64,000 nucleotides of DNA from Symploca sp. SIO3C6 (lineage in GTDB: Bacteria > Cyanobacteriota > Cyanobacteriia > Cyanobacteriales > Coleofasciculaceae), in the NCBI GenBank assembly GCA_010692425.1, contig JAAHHJ010000001.1:557127-621126 (forward strand), given 5' to 3'. The notes below the pieces were generated by a model, which did not search any database, had not been told where the DNA came from, and saw only the letters and a program-made list of their open reading frames with translations. Shown one piece after another: positions 48,081 to 56,878 of the stretch. The position numbers and the translations under genes are program-made. How positions within the stretch are numbered: the first letter of the stretch is position 1; each line of letters opens with the position of its first letter.

Positions 48081-49919
48081 CATAAAATTACCTGGAGGTT
48101 AATGTTTCTAGGAGCGATTACTTTATCAGTGTATCAGGCGGGACTATTTAATCAGGAGCTATTAAACCCCGGTGGTTTGCCGACGGTTTGGAGATTTTTA
48201 CGAGCTAGCGTTAAGCCGGAGTTGAGTGTTGAGTTTCTGCTCCTCACCCTCAATGCTACTCTTACTACTTTGGCTTATGCTGTCTGTGGTACTTTTTTGA
48301 GTATCATCCTGGGGCTGTTTGGTGGTTTATTCTCTTCTGAGGTATGGTGGGCAACGGTATTTCCTCGCTGGGCTGGGCAACAACCAATCTGGTTGGGAAT
48401 GCGGCTACTGCTTTCAATTCCCAGGGCAATTCATGAAATGATCTGGGGGCTGTTTTTCGTTAATATTTTGGGATTAGACCCTCTAACAGCAATTTTAGCG
48501 ATCGCTATTCCTTTTGGTGCGATTGTGGCTAAGGTTTTTTCTGAAATTCTCGATGAAACTCCGCGTCAGTCTCTGATGGCACTATTGGGTGCTGGGGTGG
48601 CACCGCTGACGGCTTTGATTTATAGTTTAATTCCTCAGGCGTTTCTGAATCTGCTATCTTATAGTTTCTACCGCTTTGAATGTTCGATTAGATCAGCAGC
48701 TGTACTGGGGATTATTGGTGCAGGTGGTTTGGGCTATCAGATTTTACTTAGTCTACAATCTCTACGCTATGAGCAACTTTGGACATTATTCTATGCCCTG
48801 TTTTTATTAAATGGTGCAGTGGATATTAGTAGCGCTTGGTTACGCCGTCGTCTTGGCTGTGCTAGTCGCCTTGATTTAAATGCAGGTAAGTTATTGAATC
48901 GAATAAGGGTAGTTGAAGAAGGCAGAAGGCAGAAGGCAGAAGGCAGAAGGCAGAAGGCAGAAGGCAGAAGGCAGAAGGCAGAAGGCAGAAGGCAGAAGGC
49001 AGAAGGCAGAAGGCAGAGGGCAGGAGGCAGAAGGCAGAGGGCAGGAGGCAGAAGGCAGAAGGCAGGAGGCAGAAGGAGTTTCCGAAGTTTCCCTGCCCCC
49101 AAGGGTGATCCTTTGGTAAAGATGGCGGGTTTGATAGTTATGCTGTTAGTGCCGTTTAGTTTTTGGTATATTGGTGCTGATTTTAGTAAACTGTGGTCAT
49201 CGCGCACCATAAAGTTGCTGGAGGATGTATTAACTGGACTATTGCTGTCTGAGTTAGATGGGGCGCAGTGGCAGTTACTGCTGAGTCTATCTATCCAAAC
49301 TTTAGCGATGTCAATTCTGGCAATTGCGATCGCTGGTGTGGGGGGTATATTATTATCATTCCCAGCTGCTTATAATTTCTTCTTGCCTGGTGGTTTGCTA
49401 AATCCTAATCGCCAAGATAGAAATAGTGGCTTTTGGGCTTGGTTGACATTGCTGCTGACGCGCTCAATTTTGCTTCTGTGTCGCGCTATTCCTACACCGA
49501 TTTGGGCTTTAGTACTGTTATTTGTCTTATTTCCAGGTATTTTACCAGGTGCGATCGCACTTGGGCTACACAATTTGGGAATTTTGGGGCGCTTGATGGC
49601 GGAAGTGACGGAAAATCTTGATCAACGCCCGTTGCAGGCTCTTAAAGCCCAAGGTACACCTAGCTCTCTTTTATTTCTTTATGGGGTATTGCCTTTAACT
49701 TTACCTCGTTTCTTGGCTTATATTCTTTATCGATGGGAAGTCTGTATGCGAGAGACGCTTATTGTTGGCTTGGTGGGGGCTGGTGGTTTAGGTTATTTGT
49801 TAAGGGAGCAATTGAGTAGTTTTGACTACCAGGGTGTAATTGCGACTCTTGGCTGTTTTGTGGTATTGACGTTTATGGTAGATGGAATTAGTGGGACAGT
49901 AAGAAAAGAATTAAGATAA
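48075..49919 (+). CDS. phnE: Tandem PhnE-like ABC permease (two fused permease domains)
   Basis: The 614-residue protein has two homologous membrane permease domains of phosphonate/phosphite type (about 1-265 and 345-614). Each ends with a matching loop: [19 protein letters not shown] and [18 protein letters not shown]. Between them, residues about 280-335 are repeats of EGRRQKA from a heptanucleotide tract. No phnC or phnD gene is near. The start ATG lies in an ATGAACC repeat; an alternative start at 48102 follows GGAGG. Loss or gain of one 7-bp unit would frameshift the second domain. Substrate class is inferred from the family. Confidence 0.85.
   Translation: MNHKITWRLMFLGAITLSVYQAGLFNQELLNPGGLPTVWRFLRASVKPELSVEFLLLTLNATLTTLAYAVCGTFLSIILGLFGGLFSSEVWWATVFPRWAGQQPIWLGMRLLLSIPRAIHEMIWGLFFVNILGLDPLTAILAIAIPFGAIVAKVFSEILDETPRQSLMALLGAGVAPLTALIYSLIPQAFLNLLSYSFYRFECSIRSAAVLGIIGAGGLGYQILLSLQSLRYEQLWTLFYALFLLNGAVDISSAWLRRRLGCASRLDLNAGKLLNRIRVVEEGRRQKAEGRRQKAEGRRQKAEGRRQKAEGRRQRAGGRRQRAGGRRQKAGGRRSFRSFPAPKGDPLVKMAGLIVMLLVPFSFWYIGADFSKLWSSRTIKLLEDVLTGLLLSELDGAQWQLLLSLSIQTLAMSILAIAIAGVGGILLSFPAAYNFFLPGGLLNPNRQDRNSGFWAWLTLLLTRSILLLCRAIPTPIWALVLLFVLFPGILPGAIALGLHNLGILGRLMAEVTENLDQRPLQALKAQGTPSSLLFLYGVLPLTLPRFLAYILYRWEVCMRETLIVGLVGAGGLGYLLREQLSSFDYQGVIATLGCFVVLTFMVDGISGTVRKELR
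48916..49077 (+). repeat. (GGCAGAA)n heptamer tract inside the permease gene
   Basis: About 22 heptamers GGCAGAA/GGCAGGA/GGCAGAG lie in frame in the interdomain linker. Three units make 21 bp, or seven residues, EGRRQKA. The later units diverge (GGCAGAG, GGCAGGA). Confidence 0.95.
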
Positions 49920-49921
49920 GT

Positions 49922-50006
49922 TATAACGCAAGGCAGAAGGCAGAAGGCAGAAGGCAGAAGGCAGAAAGCGATTTAGCTTGTCCTAACCTTAATACGTACT
50001 GCTATA
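49922..50006. repeat. MITE-like TATAGC repeat, copy C (inverted, rearranged)
   Basis: The right end is the complement of TATAGCAGTACGTATTAAGG. The left end is shortened (TTATAACGCAAGG). The middle is replaced by about five GGCAGAA heptamers. It begins 2 bp after the permease stop codon. Confidence 0.78.
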
Positions 50007-50414
50007 TTAGGTTGATGAAGTGAGGTTATGTCAAACCTCAAAACTGGAAACACTAATTTAGTCCATTTCAATGGACTTAAGCTATTAGACCGGAAATTGA
50101 TTTCCGGGCGGTAAAAGTAGCGATGCTATCAATAGTGAAAAATCTTCGCTAGCTCTGTCATTACCCTGCTAAACCACTTATGAATTCTAGTAAGATTTAT
50201 ACTCGAGAAGTTTTGATTTTTATCAAAATTAATATGGGTCAAATACCGCACCATCTATACGGTGTATAAAATTTGGTTGTGGTTAAATCCCCATCCAATT
50301 TGTCTCCGCGTCTCCGCGTTGACCTGTCCCCGCGTCTTTAACCCTGCCTAAAATATCCATACTTAAAATATCTCTGCTTAAAAAGAGAGGGGAAGAACGC
50401 CACCTTAACAAGTC
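50007..50414. other. Intergenic region with paired hairpins
   Basis: Beyond copy C, this gap has two adjacent hairpins (50060-50107), A/T-rich sequence, and a CTCCGCGTCTCCGCG tract near 50310. No gene is seen. Confidence 0.5.
50060..50107. repeat. Double-hairpin dispersed element
   Basis: AGTCCATT-TC-AATGGACT (50060-50077) is followed by CCGGAAA-TTGA-TTTCCGG (50090-50107). I recall similar paired hairpins elsewhere in Nostocales genomes, so this may be a dispersed repeat. Only one copy is present in this window. Confidence 0.55.
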
Positions 50415-51296
50415 CTACTTACTATTATCATCCAACAATTGATCAGGGTCAATTCCCGATTCCCGCAATCGCAATAGCAAAGTCTCTAATTTAGCCTCAG
50501 CTTGTTGAGCGCGCAGTCTTTCCTGTTGAGCATGCAGTCTTTCCTGTTGCGCACGCTGTCTTTCCTGCTCAGCCTCAGTCAGAATCAAATTTCCCTCAGT
50601 ATCATACCAACGCAACCACAATCGCTCAATTCCCTGAAACTCTCCTTGCCATAACCCCAAACCCAAATCTAGCTCAGCAATTGATACTCGTGACTCTTGT
50701 AACTCTAGCTCTTGGTAATATCCTCCCTCTAATTTAAATACTCGTAGCTGATTAGTATAACGACTGAAAACTACATAATAGGGAATCCGTAAAATCTGTT
50801 GGTAAACTTCCCATTTCCGCGCTGGCTTATCCTTACTCTGAGATACGATTGTTTGCTGATTATCAGCAATTTCTCCAGATGCAGAGGGCTGTTGCTCAAA
50901 TTCCCCTAAATCTTCTTTTTCTGTACCTGGAGAAAGTAATTCCACTACCACAAATGGATTTATACCCTCTTGCCAAACCACATAGGAAAGGCGCATATCG
51001 ACTCCATCATAAAGTCGAGGTACACCCACAACCCCAAACCAATCTGGTCGTTTATACCACAGAGGATGACGCACGTCATAGTAAAGATTCATGTCGCCAG
51101 CACAAAATACCTGCTCTGCCGGATAATGGGGCGGTTGAAAGCTGAGGCTCAACAATTGTGCTTGCCAGTTGTGGAATTCATCAGGCAAACCAGGATCCTC
51201 CGGGTATTCACTGGGAAGATCATACATTGTCGGTAGGGTTTCTCTAGGTGATTTGGGTGGATCAGTTTGAGGGGGAGGGTATGGGAATCGAAACAT
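50415..51296 (-). CDS. Uma2 family (DUF820) protein
   Basis: The 293-residue protein has the restriction endonuclease-like fold of the Uma2 family, greatly expanded in cyanobacteria. Core motifs are visible: YYDVRHPLWYKRPDWFGVVGVP, PFVVVELLSPGTEKEDLG and KWEVYQQILRIPYYVVFSRY, with candidate catalytic D, E and K residues. A glutamine/arginine-rich coiled coil (QERQRAQQERLHAQQERLRA) forms the C-terminus. Function in cells is unclear, often linked to mobile DNA. It lies alone between repeat-rich gaps. Confidence 0.85.
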   Translation of the reverse strand: MFRFPYPPPQTDPPKSPRETLPTMYDLPSEYPEDPGLPDEFHNWQAQLLSLSFQPPHYPAEQVFCAGDMNLYYDVRHPLWYKRPDWFGVVGVPRLYDGVDMRLSYVVWQEGINPFVVVELLSPGTEKEDLGEFEQQPSASGEIADNQQTIVSQSKDKPARKWEVYQQILRIPYYVVFSRYTNQLRVFKLEGGYYQELELQESRVSIAELDLGLGLWQGEFQGIERLWLRWYDTEGNLILTEAEQERQRAQQERLHAQQERLRAQQAEAKLETLLLRLRESGIDPDQLLDDNSK

Positions 51297-51360
51297 ATAG
51301 TCCTTACATACTCCGGTGTAATGGTGTTATATCTAAATCTATACTTAATGCTGAATACTT

Positions 51361-51427
51361 TCTCCCCATCTCCCCATCTCCCCATCTCCCCACCAAAGGC
51401 AGGAGGCAGGAGGCAGGAGGCAGAAGG
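51361..51427. repeat. Two adjacent tandem repeats
   Basis: (CTCCCCAT)n at 51361-51391 is followed immediately by four units of GGCAGGA/GGCAGAA at 51397-51427. A further CTCCCTAT-type tract continues to 51460. Confidence 0.85.
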
Positions 51428-51470
51428 TTTATAAAAATTATCTCCCTATCTCCCCATCTCTCTTCCTCAC

Positions 51471-54400
51471 TCAATCGATAAGCAAGTCGTATTGCTGCTG
51501 GGCATACTCCCGCACTTTCTCATCTGTGTCATTATCTATTCTGTTGCGCAATAGTGGTAGAATTTCAGTACGGTCTCGATATTGCTTGATGATTGTCTTC
51601 AGTGCAGTTAGCCGAGGGTTTTTTTCCCAGTCTCCCTTGCGCTCAAAGGGATCTTTTTTAGTGCGATCATACAAAAATTCAAACATTCCAGGCTCATCTT
51701 TCCAACCTTGGGCTATTTCTTGCACTGCTGCTCGTCGCACATCCGAATCCTCATCCTGTTGAGCCCATAGTTTGAGCAGGGGTAAAGTCTCAGTATCTTG
51801 TTTCCAACCTTGGGCTATTTCTTGCACTGCTGCTCGTCGCACATCCGAATCCTCATCCTGTTGAGCCCATAGTTTGAGCAGGGGTAAAGTCTCAGTATCT
51901 TGTTTCCAACCACGGGCGATTTCTCGCACTGCAGCTAGTCGCACAGCCGAATGCTTATCCTGTTGAGCCCATAGTTTGAGCAGAGGTAAGGTATCAGCAT
52001 CTTGTTTCCAACCACGGGCGATTTCTTGCACTGCAGCTAGTCGCACAGGCGAATGCTTATCCTGTTGAGCCCATAGTTTGAGCAGGGGTAAAGTCTCAGT
52101 ATCTTGTTTCCAACCACGGGCGATTTCTTGCACTGCTGCTCGTCGCACAATCACATCCTTATCCTGTTGAGCCGATAGTTTGAGCAGGGGTAAAGTCTCA
52201 GTATCTTGTTTCCAACCACGGGCGATTTCTTGCACTGCTGCTCGTCGCACATCCGAATCCTTATCCTGTTGAGCCGATAGTTTGAGCAGGGGTAAAGTCT
52301 CAGTATCTTGTTTCCAACCACGGGCGATTTCTTGCACTGCTGCTCGTCGCACAATCACATCCTTATCCTGTTGAGCCGATAGTTTGAGCAGGGGTAAAGT
52401 CTCAGTATCTTGTTTCCAACCACGGGCGATTTCTTGCACTGCAGCTAGTCGCACATTCCAATGCTTATCCTGTTGAGCCCATTGTTTGAGCAGGGCTAAG
52501 GTATCAGCATCCTCTTTCCAAGTTGTTGCGACTGCGGCGACTGCTTGAGTACGAATTTTTATAATTAATTCGTACTCATCATAATTGCCAGTATCAAGGG
52601 CATACTGCTCATCACCAAACCTGATTAAACCTTTGAGCTTATTCAACAGTTGCTCAGCACTTTTCTTAATCTCGCGGCGATTTCTCACCTCGGCAAGACA
52701 CTCAGCCGCTAGAAAAACATTCAATAATTTGTCAGCTTCCCCATCTTGCTCAATTAAATACTCAATAATCTTCCCAACAAACTTAACATCAATCAATCCA
52801 GCAATCAGTCGTAGTACTTCATGCCAAGACTCATCCTGCCAGTGCTTGCCAAACACTTCCATTTTCAGCTCATCTTCTGTCAGACTTTTTTCCTTCTCAA
52901 ATTTCCGCACAAATTCAGCAGCACAGAAATACTCTAAAAACGTCCGATGTATAAAGGCATAGGAATCAGCACCAAGGAAACATAAAATAAAATTGCGAGT
53001 GCGCAGCTGTTGAATCATTAACTTGGCAACTGCTCTCGCCTGAGAAACTTCTATCGATTTCAAATAGCCAGTTAGAATCTCTTCCAAATCATCTGCACTA
53101 ATCACATTGCCAACTAAACCCTTGTCATTAGCTTGCATGTGGTAGGCAACCTGACGCAACATCGCCTGCTTATCTTTATAATCAATAGTTTCTGGATCTA
53201 GTCTGACATCTTTGACTAAATTTTCCTTAGCTTCAAAGTCCCATTGATGTAATAGTACCTGCGAAGCTTGATTGTAAAGTTCCGGACGATCTCGCGGTAA
53301 TTCTCGATTACGATTAAGAATTGCCACCATTGTCAGTAGTAGGGGATTTCCTGCTAATTCACTAATCGCTTTTGAACTATTAATTGCCTTTTGCAGTCGC
53401 TTAAGCTTTCTTACTTTATCTGCCTCATCGTTGAAAGTTAAGTTATGCCATTTCTCGATAAAATCTTTAATCTGTTGCTCATCTAAATCTTGCAGCATAA
53501 AGTGATCAAACTGGGCATCTCTTAACCGCTGCGGCTTATAGCCAATGACGCGAGAAGTGACAATTACCCGCACCTGGGGATAGTCATTAGTGAAGCGATG
53601 GATATCAGTAATTACATCTTCTCGTTTCCCTGGCTCAAATACCTCATCCAAACCATCAAACATTACTAAAGCATTACCAGCTTTTAGCTGTTGGTGTAGT
53701 TGATGCTGATTGAGACGACAGATAATACCACTGCCTTGATGAAAAAATTCTAGAAAATTCTTACAGTCTCCAGTATCTCGATTGCGAATATAACTGCGTA
53801 ACTCAATTAGCAAAGGAATTGGTTTGGAAATAGCAGTGTGAACATAAGAATTTGCCCAAGCCAAAGCCAGATATTGCAATAATGTAGACTTGCCCGAACC
53901 TGGATCACCTAAAATTACTAGATAGCGATAACTATCCTTATCCTTAATAATTTCTCCAATAGGACGAATAGGCTGTTGCTCATATCTTCTTTTGTATTTT
54001 TCTAACTCCTCTAAGTCAATTTCCTCTTCCAGTTGATTACTTTCTCTCAGCCGCCTTTGATGCTCCTTGGGAAGTTCGTAAGCTTGTGGTAATAATTCAT
54101 GAACTTGGCGCACATTTTGGGGGATAAAAATACTCCACAATTGCAGTTTGTTATAAGCCGCACCATCAGTATCTAAACTGGACAAATTCAGATTACCGTA
54201 GCGCTCTAATAGTCCTTCCTGATACTTTCGCAAATCAAAATCAGGAATAATACCGGCAATTTCTTTAGTATTTCGCTCAATGGACTCCTGAATTTCTAAT
54301 TCCAGAACCGCCCTTAATTCCTGCGATTTTTTAATAATACGTTTTACTTCTCTGAGATAATTCTTGCCAAGCCTATCCCAGTCAAATTCTATAGGCATGG

Positions 54401-54794
54401 TTGGCGGATAATGCTCTATCCAGATTGTCCCTAATTTCCTAGCATCTATAGCACGGCAATCTTTTTCAAAAGCCTTACCCAAAAGTGGCTTAACTTCCTC
54501 ATTGCGGATAAACCGCTCAATCCTTACTTCATATCCATCTCTAATCTCAGCACCGGAAAGCCCACATTCAAATTCCAGCTCATCCTCTACTAACCTCAAG
54601 AATTGCTGTAGGGCTTCACCCAATGCCTTTTTCAGCTCACTAGGTTGAGCTGAAATTACACCCTCTTTAATGCATTCCTTAAAGAAATCCTTAACGTAAT
54701 CTTCCAACGCCTCCTTACCCAATTTCAGCAAGACTTCCTTAAATACCAAATCCTTCAAGATGGAAACACCCAAAGCTGCCCAAGGTTCCACCAT
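51471..54794 (-). CDS. NACHT NTPase with HEAT repeats
   Basis: The 1107-residue protein has an N-terminal helical region of unknown type (about 1-270), a NACHT-type ATPase with Walker A GDPGSGKST (about 296-304) and Walker B LVMFDGLDEV (about 376-385), a winged-helix/helical middle with LAGNPLLLTMVAILNRN, and a HEAT/PBS-lyase-like array (about 756-1027) of eight 34-residue units, then a divergent last unit. NACHT proteins with repeat sensors act as NLR-like immune switches in bacteria. The array is nearly identical at the DNA level. No effector nuclease domain is visible; the N-terminus may hold the effector. Confidence 0.88.
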   Translation of the reverse strand: MVEPWAALGVSILKDLVFKEVLLKLGKEALEDYVKDFFKECIKEGVISAQPSELKKALGEALQQFLRLVEDELEFECGLSGAEIRDGYEVRIERFIRNEEVKPLLGKAFEKDCRAIDARKLGTIWIEHYPPTMPIEFDWDRLGKNYLREVKRIIKKSQELRAVLELEIQESIERNTKEIAGIIPDFDLRKYQEGLLERYGNLNLSSLDTDGAAYNKLQLWSIFIPQNVRQVHELLPQAYELPKEHQRRLRESNQLEEEIDLEELEKYKRRYEQQPIRPIGEIIKDKDSYRYLVILGDPGSGKSTLLQYLALAWANSYVHTAISKPIPLLIELRSYIRNRDTGDCKNFLEFFHQGSGIICRLNQHQLHQQLKAGNALVMFDGLDEVFEPGKREDVITDIHRFTNDYPQVRVIVTSRVIGYKPQRLRDAQFDHFMLQDLDEQQIKDFIEKWHNLTFNDEADKVRKLKRLQKAINSSKAISELAGNPLLLTMVAILNRNRELPRDRPELYNQASQVLLHQWDFEAKENLVKDVRLDPETIDYKDKQAMLRQVAYHMQANDKGLVGNVISADDLEEILTGYLKSIEVSQARAVAKLMIQQLRTRNFILCFLGADSYAFIHRTFLEYFCAAEFVRKFEKEKSLTEDELKMEVFGKHWQDESWHEVLRLIAGLIDVKFVGKIIEYLIEQDGEADKLLNVFLAAECLAEVRNRREIKKSAEQLLNKLKGLIRFGDEQYALDTGNYDEYELIIKIRTQAVAAVATTWKEDADTLALLKQWAQQDKHWNVRLAAVQEIARGWKQDTETLPLLKLSAQQDKDVIVRRAAVQEIARGWKQDTETLPLLKLSAQQDKDSDVRRAAVQEIARGWKQDTETLPLLKLSAQQDKDVIVRRAAVQEIARGWKQDTETLPLLKLWAQQDKHSPVRLAAVQEIARGWKQDADTLPLLKLWAQQDKHSAVRLAAVREIARGWKQDTETLPLLKLWAQQDEDSDVRRAAVQEIAQGWKQDTETLPLLKLWAQQDEDSDVRRAAVQEIAQGWKDEPGMFEFLYDRTKKDPFERKGDWEKNPRLTALKTIIKQYRDRTEILPLLRNRIDNDTDEKVREYAQQQYDLLID
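51714..52529 (-). repeat. Eight 102-bp near-identical HEAT units
   Basis: The array is 8 x 102 bp (816 bp). Units share ARGWKQDTETLPLLKL and AAVQEI almost without change; differences cluster at residues 17 and 22-27 of the unit (for example SAQQDKDVIV, WAQQDKHSPV, WAQQDEDSDV). Units 7 and 8 are identical over nearly the full 102 bp. Confidence 0.93.
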
Positions 54795-54987
54795 ACTGCA
54801 ATTCCTTGTCCAAATATCAATCTACTCCAATATGGCACAGGAAAAAACAGGTTAGCTAATTATGATTTAGGCAAGACAATCCTTTAAACCCTAGTTGTTT
54901 GTAGTAGTAATTCATAAATTACCGCTACCTTAGACATTTTTTGTGTAAGTCACTTTTATTTTAAGCGATCGCTCACCAGGGAAGAGA

Positions 54988-55044
54988 GTAGGGGCCAGTG
55001 ATTTAAGTTACTTGCTGAAGGAGCAACTGAGTAGTTTCGACTAT
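54988..55044 (+). pseudogene. PhnE-like permease C-terminal remnant
   Basis: The translation [19 protein letters not shown] matches the end of the intact permease at 49776-49833 ([19 protein letters not shown]) with four differences in 19 residues. The DNA is also similar. It lacks any upstream part and is followed by unrelated codons. Confidence 0.8.
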
Positions 55045-55102
55045 CGAAGACGTCACCATAGTTTCTGGCACATCTGCCCAAGCCTCATCACTTATTACTT
55101 AT

Positions 55103-55217
55103 TATAGCGCTACGCGCAAGGCTCCAGGGCAGAATGCTCCAAGGCAGAAGGCAGAAGGCAGAATTTGACAAAGTTCTAGCAATTTAGCTTGTCCTAACCT
55201 TAATACGTACTGCTATA
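55103..55217. repeat. MITE-like TATAGC repeat, copy D (inverted)
   Basis: This 115-bp copy reads TATAGCGCTACGCGCAAGG at its left and ends in the complement of TATAGCAGTACGTATTAAGG. The middle includes two to three GGCAGAA units. TTATTAC-type repeats flank it on both sides. Confidence 0.8.
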
Positions 55218-55360
55218 CTTATTACTTATTACTTCTTACTTATTACTTATTACTTCTTACTTATTACTTCTTACTTCTTACTTATTACTTCTTACTTATT
55301 ACTTCTTACTTCTTACTTCTTACTTCTTACTTCTTACTTCTTACTTCTTACTTCTTACTG
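55216..55360. repeat. (TTACTTA/TTACTTC)n heptamer array
   Basis: About 20 heptamers alternate TTACTTA and TTACTTC and become pure TTACTTC at the right end. This is the longest heptamer array outside the permease gene. Confidence 0.93.
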
Positions 55361-55578
55361 AAAAAGTACAGATATTACTAACAGAAAATTATCTCCAAAA
55401 AAAATATATGAATTCTCGCTTAAAGCCCGTATTCTCAATTTTTGCTTTCGGAGGCTTTTAACGAAAGTTTTTAGAGCCAACTCAGCTTTAATCGCACGCC
55501 ACTAACATAAATCCCGAACAACCAAATTTGAGACAAGCTCGCGATAGACTATATCAAAGACGGTCTGAATCAAAAAAT

Positions 55579-56685
55579 ATGTCTAAACAGCGCGTCAATA
55601 ACTTCCTATCTAACCTGGCGCTAATTGTCGCCACTGGCTTACTACTGACGTTGCTATGGCAGTTGAAAAGTCTGTTAGTGATACTAATGATTGCCGTGGT
55701 ACTAGCTTCTACTCTAGCACCAACCATCAATGCTGCCGAAAAATTGAGGATTCCTAGGTGGCTAGGAGTCGTCTTCGTGTATTTAGGTTTACTTGCCACC
55801 TTAATTGGACTTGGTATACTAATAGGCCCAACTGTAGCTGAGCAAATTCAGCGCCTCGTGCGAAGATTACCAGGCTATTTAGAGGTTTTGGAAGTGCTGC
55901 TCGACAATTGGGCAATGCGCCTTGGTATCACAGAACCACTTGTTAGTCAACTGTTTGATACTCAAACCATTACCAATTGGGTAATTCGCTCCAGTCAGGA
56001 ATTGCTAGTGCGCTCCTATGGAGTGACGCGGGGCATCCTCGGTGTTGTCATTGCCCTGATTCTGGTAGTCTTCTTTTCCGGCTATATGCTCTCCGGCTCC
56101 CGCAAATTAATTAAAGGATTGGTGAGTTTATTTCCTAAACCCTGGGATGAGCGTTTGGCAGCACAGGTAGAACCGATGAGCAAACGTATGGGAGCTTATA
56201 TTCAAGGGCGAGTAGCAGTTTCAGGCATTTTAGCTATTGCAATTACCTTTGGTTTAGGATTCTTAGGGCTGTCAGAATTTGCTCTCGGCTTGGGAGTTAT
56301 TGCTGGCGTAACTAATTTAATTCCTTTCATTGGGCCAGTTTTAGGGGCAATTCCAGCTTTAATAGTAGCGATTGCTAAAGGAGGATGGACTTTCTGGTGG
56401 GTATTTCTGTTATTTGTAATTATTCAGAATATAGAAACTTATATCCTTGATCCTTTGCTAGTTGGTCCTCAAGTAAAAGTTCACCCTTTCTATCAACTAC
56501 TGGCAGTAATTGGCGGTACTCAAGTTTTGGGAATTATTGGTGCCTTGATTGTTCCTCCTTGGGTTGCCGGGACTGCCGTATTATTGGAGAATCTTTACTT
56601 GAAACCAAAAATATTAGCAGAGCAACAAACCATAGCCATTAATTCTCCTACTAATCAAGAAAAAACTCCCAGCTATCATCAATAA
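55579..56685 (+). CDS. AI-2E family (PerM/TqsA) membrane transporter
   Basis: The 368-residue protein begins MSKQRVNNFLSNLALIVATG and has paired N-terminal hydrophobic helices, a soluble loop (about 90-160) and about six C-terminal helices with GVTNLIPFIGPVLGAIPALI, the family's most conserved block. The family exports or imports small molecules such as autoinducer-2, or acts as an antiporter; the substrate here is unknown. I chose the ATG at 55579 rather than a TTG at 55528. It stands alone and ends in a repeat-rich gap. Confidence 0.87.
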   Translation: MSKQRVNNFLSNLALIVATGLLLTLLWQLKSLLVILMIAVVLASTLAPTINAAEKLRIPRWLGVVFVYLGLLATLIGLGILIGPTVAEQIQRLVRRLPGYLEVLEVLLDNWAMRLGITEPLVSQLFDTQTITNWVIRSSQELLVRSYGVTRGILGVVIALILVVFFSGYMLSGSRKLIKGLVSLFPKPWDERLAAQVEPMSKRMGAYIQGRVAVSGILAIAITFGLGFLGLSEFALGLGVIAGVTNLIPFIGPVLGAIPALIVAIAKGGWTFWWVFLLFVIIQNIETYILDPLLVGPQVKVHPFYQLLAVIGGTQVLGIIGALIVPPWVAGTAVLLENLYLKPKILAEQQTIAINSPTNQEKTPSYHQ

Positions 56686-56689
56686 AAAG

Positions 56690-56878
56690 AGTGTTCATGG
56701 TTCATTGGGAAAGAATGTTCATTGTTCATAGTTGATTGTTCATTGGGAATGTATACCACAACTATCGAATACAAACCCAATGAGCAATGAGCAATGAGCA
56801 ATGAACCATGAGCAATGAACCATGAGCAATGAACCATGAGCAATGAACCATGAGCAATGAACCATGAGCAATGAACCA
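56690..56878. repeat. Inverted-arm heptamer element with TACCACAACT core, copy 1
   Basis: Left arm is GTTCATT/GTTGATT units, right arm is ATGAGCA/ATGAACC units, and CATTGGG pairs with CCCAATG around a core containing GTATACCACAACTATCGAAT (56751-56770). The second copy is at 62105. Confidence 0.78.

Larger units (their letters stand above)
54795..55578. other. Repeat-rich intergenic region
   Basis: This gap contains a permease gene fragment (54988-55044), MITE-like copy D (55103-55217), and a long heptamer array (55216-55360). No intact gene is seen. The open frame extending the AI-2E gene to a TTG at 55528 was not used. Confidence 0.6.

Noticed and set aside
48791-49210. 139-codon antisense frame rich in Leu, Pro and Cys
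   Set aside because: It is an artefact of the complement of the GGCAGAA heptamer tract inside the permease gene.
52151-52354. 67-codon frame repeated inside the NACHT gene
   Set aside because: It is an alternative frame of the same 102-bp repeats, so its regularity is secondary.
51714-52529. Regular repeats considered as a CRISPR array
   Set aside because: They are 102-bp direct coding repeats without spacers and translate as HEAT units in frame.
37039-54794. Prophage or integrative element around the STAND, Uma2 and NACHT genes
   Set aside because: No integrase, att repeat, phage structural gene or tRNA-end duplication was seen, despite a tRNA at 36843.
55216-55360. Heptamer array considered as CRISPR or telomere-like DNA
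   Set aside because: Units are contiguous 7-mers without spacers; no cas genes are near. It fits the STRR family.
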